Positions 43,084 through 49,819 of a stretch of 49,819 bases of DNA are shown piece after piece. Below the pieces are notes generated by a model that saw only the letters and a program-made list of their open reading frames with translations, was not told the origin of the DNA and did not search any database. Every line of letters starts with the position of its first letter. The stretch's first letter is position 1. The DNA is from Phycicoccus sp. (GTDB lineage Bacteria; Actinomycetota; Actinomycetes; Actinomycetales; Dermatophilaceae), in assembly GCA_017993715.1 (NCBI GenBank), contig JAGOME010000029.1:1-49819 (forward strand), written 5' to 3'. Both the position numbers and the translations under genes were made by a program.

Positions 43084-43674
43084 CTAGGCGCCCACCCGCG
43101 CACCCTCCTGAAGGGCCTGCGCGACCAGGTGACCCACCAGGGCGCCGGCGGAGATCAGGGGGGCCGTCGAGCGCAAGGTCCGGCTCAGCACGAACGTGCC
43201 CTCGAGCGTCGCGACGAAACACGTCGCGAGCTCGGTGGCTCGCTGGCCGGGGACGCCGGCCTCGACCAGGTGTCCGGTCGCGGCCTCGATCCACGACACG
43301 AAGACGGCGGCGGCGGCCAGGCGCAGCGGCTCGCGCGTGTGCGCGACCTCGCGAGCCAGGGACCCAATCGGGCAGGGGTCGAGATAGCCAGACTGCGCGA
43401 GGACGACCCCGGCGCCGGCGAAGAAGTCGACATAGGCGCTCGCAGGATCGGTCGCCTGCGCGGCGATCGACTCGAACAACTGCCGATAGCTCGCGCCGGT
43501 GGTCTCGATGACCGCGACAGCCAAGGCCTCCTTGCCCCCGGGAAAGAAGTGGTAAATCGATCCGATGGTGGCCTCGGACGCTGCCGAGATCTGACTCAGG
43601 GACGTGCCGTGATACCCAGAGCGCCGAAAGAGCTCGTGGGTGGCGGCGATGATGCGGTCGCGCGTTTCGGCCAT
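43084..43674 (-). CDS. TetR/AcrR-family regulator with TetR_C_LmrA-like domain
   Basis: A 196-residue repressor. Residues 1-50 form the TetR domain: ETRDRIIAATHELFRRSGYH, then TSLSQISAASEATIGSIYHF and FPGGKEALAVAVIE. The C-terminal part (GYLDPCPIGSLAREVAHTRE) is that of the LmrA/YxaF-like group, whose members respond to drugs or flavonoids. ATG 43674 is chosen; a TACAGT box lies five bases upstream. Two matching palindromes fill the space to the divergent NTF2-like gene, so the protein probably represses itself and that neighbour. Confidence 0.88.
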   Translation of the reverse strand: MAETRDRIIAATHELFRRSGYHGTSLSQISAASEATIGSIYHFFPGGKEALAVAVIETTGASYRQLFESIAAQATDPASAYVDFFAGAGVVLAQSGYLDPCPIGSLAREVAHTREPLRLAAAAVFVSWIEAATGHLVEAGVPGQRATELATCFVATLEGTFVLSRTLRSTAPLISAGALVGHLVAQALQEGARVGA

Positions 43675-43683
43675 CCCCCACTG

Positions 43684-43699
43684 TAGAAGCAGCGTTCTA
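43684..43699. promoter_or_regulatory. Candidate TetR operator 1
   Basis: TAGAA-GCAGCG-TTCTA is a perfect 5-bp inverted repeat with a six-base centre, overlapping the predicted -10 of the tetR gene. It matches operator 2 in form (TAGARN6YTCTA). Confidence 0.6.
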
Positions 43700-43719
43700 G
43701 ACAAGCCGAATTGGCCCGC

Positions 43720-43737
43720 CTAGAGTGATCGCTCTAG
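43720..43737. promoter_or_regulatory. Candidate TetR operator 2
   Basis: CTAGAG-TGATCG-CTCTAG is an inverted repeat of the same form as operator 1, with its centre 37 bases away, and lies 22 bases upstream of the NTF2-like ATG. Confidence 0.6.
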
Positions 43738-43758
43738 TCGGCAGCGAGAGGCGGATCC

Positions 43759-44229
43759 ATGTACAAGGCGCTGGTCAGAGTGGCACTGCGCCAGGGCATG
43801 AGCCGGCTCAACCGAGGCGACTATGCGTTGATGCTGACGCTGGCTCACCCAGACTTCGAGCTGTCCTTCCCTGGCCGGAACTCTTGGTCGACCATGTTCC
43901 GGGAGCCGAGCCTGGGTCGGCACCGCAAGGCCACGCATGTCGGGATTTCCGAGGGCAGGGCCTTCGCCGACCGCTTCGTCGCCGCGGGCATCCAGTTTGA
44001 GGTCGAGGACATCCTGGTCAACGGTCCTCCGTGGAACACGCGGGTGGCCTTGCGAGTCCACGACTTCGTGCCCGGACCGGCGGGTCAGGGCGACCTCTAC
44101 AACAACCGCGCGGTGCTCTTCCTCGAGCTGCGCTGGGGTCGGCTCGTGCGCTGGGAGGACTACGAGGACACCGAGCGCACCGCGAGGTGGGACGCGACCC
44201 GGGGTGTCTCCCCCGTCAGGACCGGCTGA
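43759..44229 (+). CDS. NTF2/SnoaL-like protein
   Basis: A 156-residue protein beginning with two helices (YKALVRVALRQGMSRLNRGD) and followed by the curved sheet pattern of NTF2-like folds: LTLAHPDFELSFPG, RVALRVHDFVPGP and LLE-type strand AVLFLELRWGRLVRWEDYED. Such folds act as small enzymes or binding proteins for hydrophobic ligands. The fit with a divergent LmrA-like TetR suggests it handles the inducer, which is inference. GAGAGGCGG upstream is the probable ribosome binding site. Confidence 0.75.
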   Translation: MYKALVRVALRQGMSRLNRGDYALMLTLAHPDFELSFPGRNSWSTMFREPSLGRHRKATHVGISEGRAFADRFVAAGIQFEVEDILVNGPPWNTRVALRVHDFVPGPAGQGDLYNNRAVLFLELRWGRLVRWEDYEDTERTARWDATRGVSPVRTG

Positions 44230-44334
44230 ATGTCCACGGCGCACCGCGCAGGCTGAACGGGCGCGATCGGGCCCACCCCGGATCAATCCGCGTGGGAGTC
44301 TGCGCCGCGCCCACGACTCGGCCAGACTGCGAGG

Positions 44335-47300
44335 GTGGATCATGACGCCCTCCTGCCGAGCCTGCTGGCCGGCGACCGCGCCCCGGCACCACGCACCCTC
44401 GTCGACATCCTGCTGGCCACGGCCGCACGCTTTCCCGACGAGTTGGCCATCGACAGCGGCGTCGACGTGCTCACGTATGGCGAGCTCGAGTCCGCGGCGA
44501 CCGATGTAGCGGACGAGTTGGCGGCCGCGGGGGTCGGTCTCGGGGATCGCGTCGGGGTGCGGGTGCGCTCAGGGACCACTGACCTCTACGTCGCGATCCT
44601 CGGCACCCTCCTCTCTGGGGCCGCCTACGTCCCGGTCGACGCCGACGACCCGCCCGAGCGGGCCGGCACGGTGTTCAGTCAGGCTGCCGTGGCGGCGGTC
44701 ATCGGCAACGGGCTGGAGCTCACCGACCGCGATGGCCAAGCGCTCATAGCCGTTGTTGCCCAGCCCGATCCCGCCGAAGTCAGCCCGGATGACGATGCGT
44801 GGATCATCTTTACCTCGGGATCGACCGGCCTGCCCAAGGGAGTCGCGGTCACCCATCGCAACGCGGCGGCATTCGTTGATGCCGAGGCACAGTGGTTCCT
44901 CCAGGACAACCCCATCGCTCCCGGCGACCGAGTGATGGCGGGTCTGTCGGTCGCCTTCGACGCATCGTGCGAGGAGATGTGGCTGGCCTGGGCCCACGGG
45001 GCCTGCTTGGTGCCGGCGCCGCGTTCACTGGTCCGTTCGGGCGTTGACGTCGGACCGTGGCTGCTGGCCAACGGCATCACGATCGTCTCCACGGTGCCGA
45101 CGCTGGTGTCCCTGTGGCCGCTCACATCGCTGAATGCCGTGAGGCTCCTCATCCTCGGCGGCGAGGCCTTACCCGCGGAGTTGGCGGCACGACTGCAGGC
45201 GCCGGGCCGGGAGGTCTGGAATACGTACGGCCCGACCGAGGCCACTGTGGTCGCCTGCGGCACGCAGGTCGATGGCAGCGACCCCGTGCGGATCGGGCTG
45301 CCCTTGGCCGGCTGGGATCTCGCCGTGGTCGATGCGCAGGGTGAGCCGGTTGCCGAGGGGGCGCTGGGCGAGCTGGTCATCGGCGGCGTCGGCCTGGCCC
45401 GATACCTCGACCCGGCCAAGGACGCCGAGAAGTACGCACCGATGCCGACCCTGGGCTGGGCACGGGCTTATCGATCCGGTGACGTCGTCCGCAACGAGGC
45501 TGCCGGGCTGGTCTTCGCTGGCCGCCAGGACGACCAGATCAAGCTCGGCGGGCGCCGGATCGAGCTCGGTGAGATCGACGACCAGTTGCTGCGCCTCCCC
45601 GGTGTGACCAGCGGCGCGGTCGCCGTCCGTGGCACGGCCTCCGGCAACAAGATCCTCGTCGGCTACCTCACCGTCGACGACGGCTACACCTCCGGTACCG
45701 CATTGGCGCAACTGCGCGAACGCCTCCCGGCCGCGCTGGTCCCCCGGCTTGCGATCGTGGACAGCCTGCCGACGCGCACGAGTGGCAAGGTCGACCGCGA
45801 TGCGCTGCCTTGGCCGCTCCCCCAACGCGCGCCCGCGACCACTGCGGGTGACTTCACGCCCACCCAGACCTGGCTGGCAGACATCTGGCGGGATGTGCTC
45901 GCTGCCGAGGTGACGACACCCAGCGACGACTTCTTCGACTTCGGTGGGGGCTCGCTGACGGCGGCCCAGACCGTCGGCCGGATCCGTGAACGCCACCCCG
46001 AGGTCGCGGTGGGCGACCTCTATGCCAACCCGACCATCGGTGGGCTCTCGGCCTATCTCGATGCCCTCCAGGGCGGCAACTTCCGCACCGACCGCAAGGT
46101 CCGCCCCATCCAGTTCCGCACCCAAGTGGCCCAGCTGCTGGCCATGATCCCGCTCCGCACGCTCGGCGGGGCCCGATGGCTGGCGTGGATCCTGCTCGGC
46201 AGCGCCCTGCTGCGGCCCACGATCTCGTGGCTGCCCGCAGCCCCGGTCTGGGCGATCGCGCTGCTCTTCGTGGTGTTTGTCCTGCCCCCGGGCCGGATGC
46301 TCCTGGCAGCGGGCCTGATCCGGTCGGTGCTGCGCGGAATCGGGCCCGGGAGCTACCCGCGAGGCGGCAAGATCCACCTGCGGCTCTGGCTGGCCCACCA
46401 GCTCCAAGACCAACTCGGGGCGACGACCCTCGCCGGCGCGATTCTCATCCCGTGGTACGCCCGGCTCCTCGGCTCCCAGATCGGCCGGGGGGTTGACCTG
46501 CACGCGTTGCCGCCCGTGACCGGCCTGCTCGAGGTCGGGGATGACGCCAGTGTCGAGCCCGAGGTCGACCTCTCCGGCACCTGGGTCGACGGCGACATCG
46601 TCCACATCGGCCGGATCCGCATCGGGGCCGGGGCCCGGATCGGCGCACGCTCGACCCTCGCGCCGGATGCCCGTGTAGGCGCGGGGGCTGAGGTAGTCGC
46701 TGGCTCCTTCGTCACCGGCCGCGTCAAGGGCGGTCAGACCTGGTCGGGTGCCCCCGCCGAACGCATCTCGACCAAGACCCGAGGTGCCTGGACCACCGAC
46801 CCGGCGCCTCGGGCACCGGGCTGGTTGCTCGGGTATGCCGTGGCGGCCGTCGTCCTGGCCGGGTTGCCGTGGATCGCGGCGGCATTCGGGTCCCTGGTCG
46901 TGTGGCCTCACGTGCGCGACACGACGTCGCTGGGGGAAGCCCTGGCCCGCGGGCTGCTTTGGGTGCCGTTCGCCGGTCTGCTCGGCTTCCTCACCCTCAT
47001 CGTGCTCGTGCTGATCATCGTGCGCATCTGCGGGCTCCTCATCCGCCCCGGCCCCACTCCGGTGCGCAGTGCCCGAGGACTCGCGGTGTGGGTGACCATG
47101 CGGGTCCTGGACGACGCCCGCGATTGGCTCTTCCCGTTGTACGCCGGAGCCCTGACACCGCTCTGGCTGCGAGCTCTCGGCACCGATGTGGGCGCCCGAG
47201 TCGAGGCCTCGACGGTGCTGCTCATCCCAAAGCTGACGTCGATCGGGGATGAGGCCTTCCTCGCCGACGACACCCTCGTCGGTGGCTACGAGCTCACGGA

Positions 47301-48210
47301 CGGCTGGATGCGGGTCGAGCGGGTGCGGATCGGCAAGCGGGCCTTCCTCGGCAACTCCGGCATGGCGGCTCCGGGACGCAAGATTCCCAAGGAATCGCTC
47401 GTTGCCGTGTTGTCTGCCGCCCCGCGCCGCGGCACCGCCAAGGCTGGCACGTCCTGGCTCGGCAGCCCTCCGCTCCCCCTGCGCCGTGTCGGCGAGCAGG
47501 CCGACGTCGCTCATACCTACGCGCCGCCGGGGTCGCTGAAGGTGCTGCGTGGCATCGTCGAGACTTTCCGGGCCGTCCCGCTCCTCCTCGCGGTCTATCT
47601 CGCTGTGGCCACGGGGTCGGCCATCCTTGGCCTCTCGTTGGTCCATCCGCTACTTGCGCTGGTGCTCGGGGGCGTCGTCCTGACGCTGGCTGGGATCCTC
47701 GCTGCGGCCGTCACGGTCGCAGCGAAGTGGGTCCTCGTCGGGCGGCATCGCGTGGGCGAGCACCCGCTGTGGTCCTCGTTCGTGTGGCGTAACGAGCTCG
47801 CCGACACCTTTACCGAGGTCCTCGCGGCTCGCTGGTTCTGCCCGAGCGCTCTGGGGACGTTGGCGCTGAACATGTGGTTCCGGATGCTCGGTGCCCGCAT
47901 CGGTGATGGCGTGTGGTGCGACACGTACTGGTTGCCCGAGACGGACCTCGTCGAGCTCGGGGACGGTGCGACGGTCAATGCGGGCTGTGTCGTGCAGACG
48001 CACCTGTTCCATGATCGGGTCCTGGCCATGGAGCGGGTCGTCCTCGATGCCGGCGCGACCCTCGGACCCAACTCGGTCATCCTGCCCGCAGCGCGGATCG
48101 GCCGGAACACCACCGTTGGCCCGGCTTCCTTGGTCATGCGGGGCGAGTCAGTCCCGAGCCGCACGCGCTGGATCGGCAACCCGATCGGACCCTGGGAGGA
48201 GGAGGCATGA
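44335..48210 (+). CDS. Pls/PosA-type membrane NRPS (A-T-terminal transmembrane domain)
   Basis: A 1291-residue synthetase. Residues 20-500 are an adenylation domain with core motifs IIFTSGSTGLPKGVAVTHRN (153-), SVAFDASCEEMWLAW (205-), VWNTYGPTEATVV (294-), YRSGDVV, GRQDDQIKLGGRRIELGEID and LPTRTSGKVD (Lys485). A carrier domain follows, with Ser540 in DDFFDFGGGSLTAAQ. Residues about 590-1291 form the terminal domain (TIGR02353 type) with six membrane segments near 605-626, 636-660, 828-856, 874-902, 1080-1103 and 1105-1131, alternating with three hexapeptide-repeat-like soluble parts (about 715-815, 950-1030, 1185-1280). This is the layout of epsilon-poly-L-lysine synthetase. Residues lining the amino-acid pocket read D209 A210 E213 S252 I273 G275 T297 V305 V306 K485. 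Product is inferred to be a homopolymer or modified amino acid, not shown. GTG 44335 has CAGACT six bases upstream. Confidence 0.85.
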   Translation: MDHDALLPSLLAGDRAPAPRTLVDILLATAARFPDELAIDSGVDVLTYGELESAATDVADELAAAGVGLGDRVGVRVRSGTTDLYVAILGTLLSGAAYVPVDADDPPERAGTVFSQAAVAAVIGNGLELTDRDGQALIAVVAQPDPAEVSPDDDAWIIFTSGSTGLPKGVAVTHRNAAAFVDAEAQWFLQDNPIAPGDRVMAGLSVAFDASCEEMWLAWAHGACLVPAPRSLVRSGVDVGPWLLANGITIVSTVPTLVSLWPLTSLNAVRLLILGGEALPAELAARLQAPGREVWNTYGPTEATVVACGTQVDGSDPVRIGLPLAGWDLAVVDAQGEPVAEGALGELVIGGVGLARYLDPAKDAEKYAPMPTLGWARAYRSGDVVRNEAAGLVFAGRQDDQIKLGGRRIELGEIDDQLLRLPGVTSGAVAVRGTASGNKILVGYLTVDDGYTSGTALAQLRERLPAALVPRLAIVDSLPTRTSGKVDRDALPWPLPQRAPATTAGDFTPTQTWLADIWRDVLAAEVTTPSDDFFDFGGGSLTAAQTVGRIRERHPEVAVGDLYANPTIGGLSAYLDALQGGNFRTDRKVRPIQFRTQVAQLLAMIPLRTLGGARWLAWILLGSALLRPTISWLPAAPVWAIALLFVVFVLPPGRMLLAAGLIRSVLRGIGPGSYPRGGKIHLRLWLAHQLQDQLGATTLAGAILIPWYARLLGSQIGRGVDLHALPPVTGLLEVGDDASVEPEVDLSGTWVDGDIVHIGRIRIGAGARIGARSTLAPDARVGAGAEVVAGSFVTGRVKGGQTWSGAPAERISTKTRGAWTTDPAPRAPGWLLGYAVAAVVLAGLPWIAAAFGSLVVWPHVRDTTSLGEALARGLLWVPFAGLLGFLTLIVLVLIIVRICGLLIRPGPTPVRSARGLAVWVTMRVLDDARDWLFPLYAGALTPLWLRALGTDVGARVEASTVLLIPKLTSIGDEAFLADDTLVGGYELTDGWMRVERVRIGKRAFLGNSGMAAPGRKIPKESLVAVLSAAPRRGTAKAGTSWLGSPPLPLRRVGEQADVAHTYAPPGSLKVLRGIVETFRAVPLLLAVYLAVATGSAILGLSLVHPLLALVLGGVVLTLAGILAAAVTVAAKWVLVGRHRVGEHPLWSSFVWRNELADTFTEVLAARWFCPSALGTLALNMWFRMLGARIGDGVWCDTYWLPETDLVELGDGATVNAGCVVQTHLFHDRVLAMERVVLDAGATLGPNSVILPAARIGRNTTVGPASLVMRGESVPSRTRWIGNPIGPWEEEA

Positions 48211-49529
48211 CGGGGACCGATCCCTACCTCCCCGGGCATGGTGACGCGGCATTCTCCGTGGGGCACTACGACCTCGCGCTGACATATCGGCCGGCGACCA
48301 ACCATCTGCAAGGCCTGGCGATCCTGTCCGTGCGCCTTCTCGAGGAAGCCAGTCGGCTCAGGCTGGACCTGCACCACCTGACGGTCCGCGATGTGCAGGT
48401 CAGCGGGCAGAACCGCACACGGTGGAGCCATCGCGGTGGTCGACTCACGCTCACCTTCAAGGAGCGGGCGCCTGCAGGGACCGATCTCACCCTGACCATC
48501 CGATATGCCGGAGTGCCCGGACCCGTGCGAATGCCGCACCTCGGCGAGGCCGGGTGGGAGGAACTTACCGACGGGGTCATCGTTGCCGCGCAACCCCATG
48601 GAGCACCCTCGTGGTTCCCCTGCAACGACCGCGCCGACGACAAGGCGACGTATGCCATCTCGGTCACGCTGCCGGCCGCGTACACCGTGGCGTTCAGCGG
48701 GCAGACCGTCAGCGACCAGCGGCGGGGGGCGAGTCGCACCTGGACCTTCGCCCAGGACCGGCCGATGGCCCCGTACTTGGCGACCCTCCAGGTCGGCCAC
48801 TACACCGCGACCGAGGTCGCCGGCCCTGCCGCCGGCCCTGCCGCCGGCCTGGGGCCGATCCAGGTGCTGCATCCGGCGGGGCTCGACCCGGTGGGGTTCG
48901 CGGCGACCATGGGGCGTCAGGGCGAGATGCTCGCGGCGTTCGAGGAGCGCTTTGGTCCCTATCCGTTTGCCGGGTACGCCGCCGTGGTCACCGATGACGA
49001 CCTCGAGATCCCCCTGGAGTCTCAGGCGTTGTCGACGTTCGGCCGCAACCACTGCGAAGCCACGTGGGAGGCCGAGCGGCTCGTCGCCCACGAGTTGTCG
49101 CACCAGTGGTTCGGGAATGCCGTCACGGTCGCCAGGTGGCGGGACATTTGGCTCCACGAGGGGTTCGCCTGCTACGCGGAGTGGCTGTGGTCGGAGGCCT
49201 CGGATCGGTGGACGACTCACGCCTGGGCGGGACTGCATCACGACCGCCTGCGCAAGCTGCCGCAGGATCTGCTCCTCGGGGATCCCGGACCGGAGTTGAT
49301 GTTCGACGATCGGGTCTACAAGCGAGGGGCGCTCACGGTGCATGCGCTGCGGCGCGCTCTGGGCGACGCGGCCTTCTTTGCGGTGCTGCAGTCGTGGGTG
49401 GCCCAGCACGCCGGCGGCTCGGTCACGACCGCTGATTTCGTCGCGCAGGTGGCCATGACGACCGGTGTGGATGTGTCAGAGCTCATTGACGAGTGGGTCT
49501 ACCGGTTGCCGCTGCCGCCGTTGCCCTGA
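48207..49529 (+). CDS. M1-family zinc metallopeptidase coupled to the NRPS
   Basis: A 440-residue peptidase. The zinc site is VAHELSHQWFGNAVTVARWR (HELSH) with the downstream Glu in DIWLHEGFACYAEWLW, and the catalytic Tyr region RVYKRGALTVHALRR. The N-terminal beta domain is complete, but the C-terminal helical domain of large M1 enzymes is absent. The exopeptidase motif GxMEN is replaced by EIPLESQALSTF. No signal peptide is seen. Its ATG overlaps the NRPS stop (ATGA). A role in trimming or degrading the NRPS product is inferred from this coupling. A 12-base repeat (about 48829-48850) encodes a short Ala-Gly-Pro stretch. Confidence 0.88.
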   Translation: MTGTDPYLPGHGDAAFSVGHYDLALTYRPATNHLQGLAILSVRLLEEASRLRLDLHHLTVRDVQVSGQNRTRWSHRGGRLTLTFKERAPAGTDLTLTIRYAGVPGPVRMPHLGEAGWEELTDGVIVAAQPHGAPSWFPCNDRADDKATYAISVTLPAAYTVAFSGQTVSDQRRGASRTWTFAQDRPMAPYLATLQVGHYTATEVAGPAAGPAAGLGPIQVLHPAGLDPVGFAATMGRQGEMLAAFEERFGPYPFAGYAAVVTDDDLEIPLESQALSTFGRNHCEATWEAERLVAHELSHQWFGNAVTVARWRDIWLHEGFACYAEWLWSEASDRWTTHAWAGLHHDRLRKLPQDLLLGDPGPELMFDDRVYKRGALTVHALRRALGDAAFFAVLQSWVAQHAGGSVTTADFVAQVAMTTGVDVSELIDEWVYRLPLPPLP

Positions 49530-49578
49530 CCGCGAGCGTGACCCTGACTACCAGCGCCCCGACCGACTCTCCCTGACC

Positions 49579-49819
49579 TTAGAAGGGTGGGATGTCGCAG
49601 GGTGGGTCCCAGGCCCGCTTGGTTGGGGTCGTCGTGGGGGTGGGCCAGCTCGCGCGGATGATGTCGGTGTGGGAGCGAGGGTCGTAGGTGCAGCGGGGTG
49701 TGAATCCGTGGCGTTGCAGGATGCGGGTGATGCGGTCGCTGAGGGGGTGGTAGGGCTGGGGTGGGTGCGTTTGCCGGTGTCGGGGTGGTGCGGCGGGGTG
49801 GGTCAGGTCGGTGTCAGCG
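49579..49819 (-). CDS. C-terminal part of an unidentified protein (cut by window edge)
   Basis: A minus-strand frame open to the right edge ends with TAA at 49579-49581. About 79 residues are visible: a Pro/His-rich linker (HPAAPPRHRQTHPPQPYHPL), then SDRITRILQRHGFTPRCTYD, PRSHTDIIRASW and a final AWDPPCDIPPF. The tail is reminiscent of the C-termini of DUF222/HNH endonuclease-like proteins of actinobacteria, but the identifying domain is outside the window, so no function is assigned. Confidence 0.5.
   Translation of the reverse strand, partial: ADTDLTHPAAPPRHRQTHPPQPYHPLSDRITRILQRHGFTPRCTYDPRSHTDIIRASWPTPTTTPTKRAWDPPCDIPPF

Noticed and set aside
45169-47646. Open frame of 825 codons on the minus strand
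   Set aside because: Lies entirely opposite the NRPS gene; low-complexity charged composition.

Overview
The window is about 70% GC with dense, mostly single-domain bacterial genes. The gene set (F420-dependent LLM enzyme, actinobacterial GlgA/GlgC, InhA-type FabI, DUF3099, DUF3037, acVLRF1, AftB-like GT-C protein, many GTG starts and many leaderless-looking starts) points to an actinobacterium. Micrococcales (Intrasporangiaceae/Dermatophilaceae-like) is my best guess, as inference only. No tRNA, rRNA or CRISPR was seen.

Layout. 1-4600: tail of an ISL3-type transposase, a TetR regulator, a HipA-like kinase with its DUF3037 partner, a long hairpin, and two overlapping paralogous HTH proteins of unknown role. 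4600-8950 (minus): TrmH-type RNA methyltransferase, TSUP exporter, SPFH/NfeD membrane pair, ABC ATPase. 8960-12430: divergent glycogen genes glgA and glgC, the latter overlapping a frameshifted LLM oxidoreductase. 12480-15400: a Tat-exported small protein, an HdeD-like membrane protein, SerB. 15470-21580: a cyanophycin locus (CphB, CphA, and a convergent Mur-ligase protein that lacks the ATP-grasp domain and carries a TPR tail). 21600-23500: FabI, FabG, DUF3099. 23500-25250: a small accessory island (AbiEi-like orphan flanked by two copies of a large palindrome, plus a 21-bp tandem array). 25250-30300: MoaA and SURF1 from a compact divergent promoter, a lipase-like hydrolase, an ABC exporter. 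30345-36410: an assimilatory sulfate-reduction and siroheme operon (sir, small zinc-ribbon protein, cysH, cysD, cysN, cysG-N, cbiX). 36580-42500: TrpB2, ABC-F ATPase, an AftB-like membrane glycosyltransferase bracketed by 73-bp direct repeats, a zinc metallopeptidase. 42500-49820: acVLRF1, a TetR/NTF2-like pair with two matching operators, a 1291-residue membrane NRPS of the poly-lysine-synthetase type overlapping an M1 peptidase, and the tail of one more minus-strand ORF.

The most interesting signals are: (1) the octamer CGGCATTC/GAATGCCG, 43 copies counted by eye against about 2 expected, one inverted pair of which builds a terminator-like hairpin; (2) the Pls-like NRPS whose specificity residues read like a lysine code, coupled to an M1 peptidase with an altered exopeptidase motif; (3) the TPR-tailed CphA-like ligase beside cphBA; (4) duplicated palindromes and direct repeats that bracket single genes; (5) a recurrent TANNNT-N6/7-start leaderless promoter layout.
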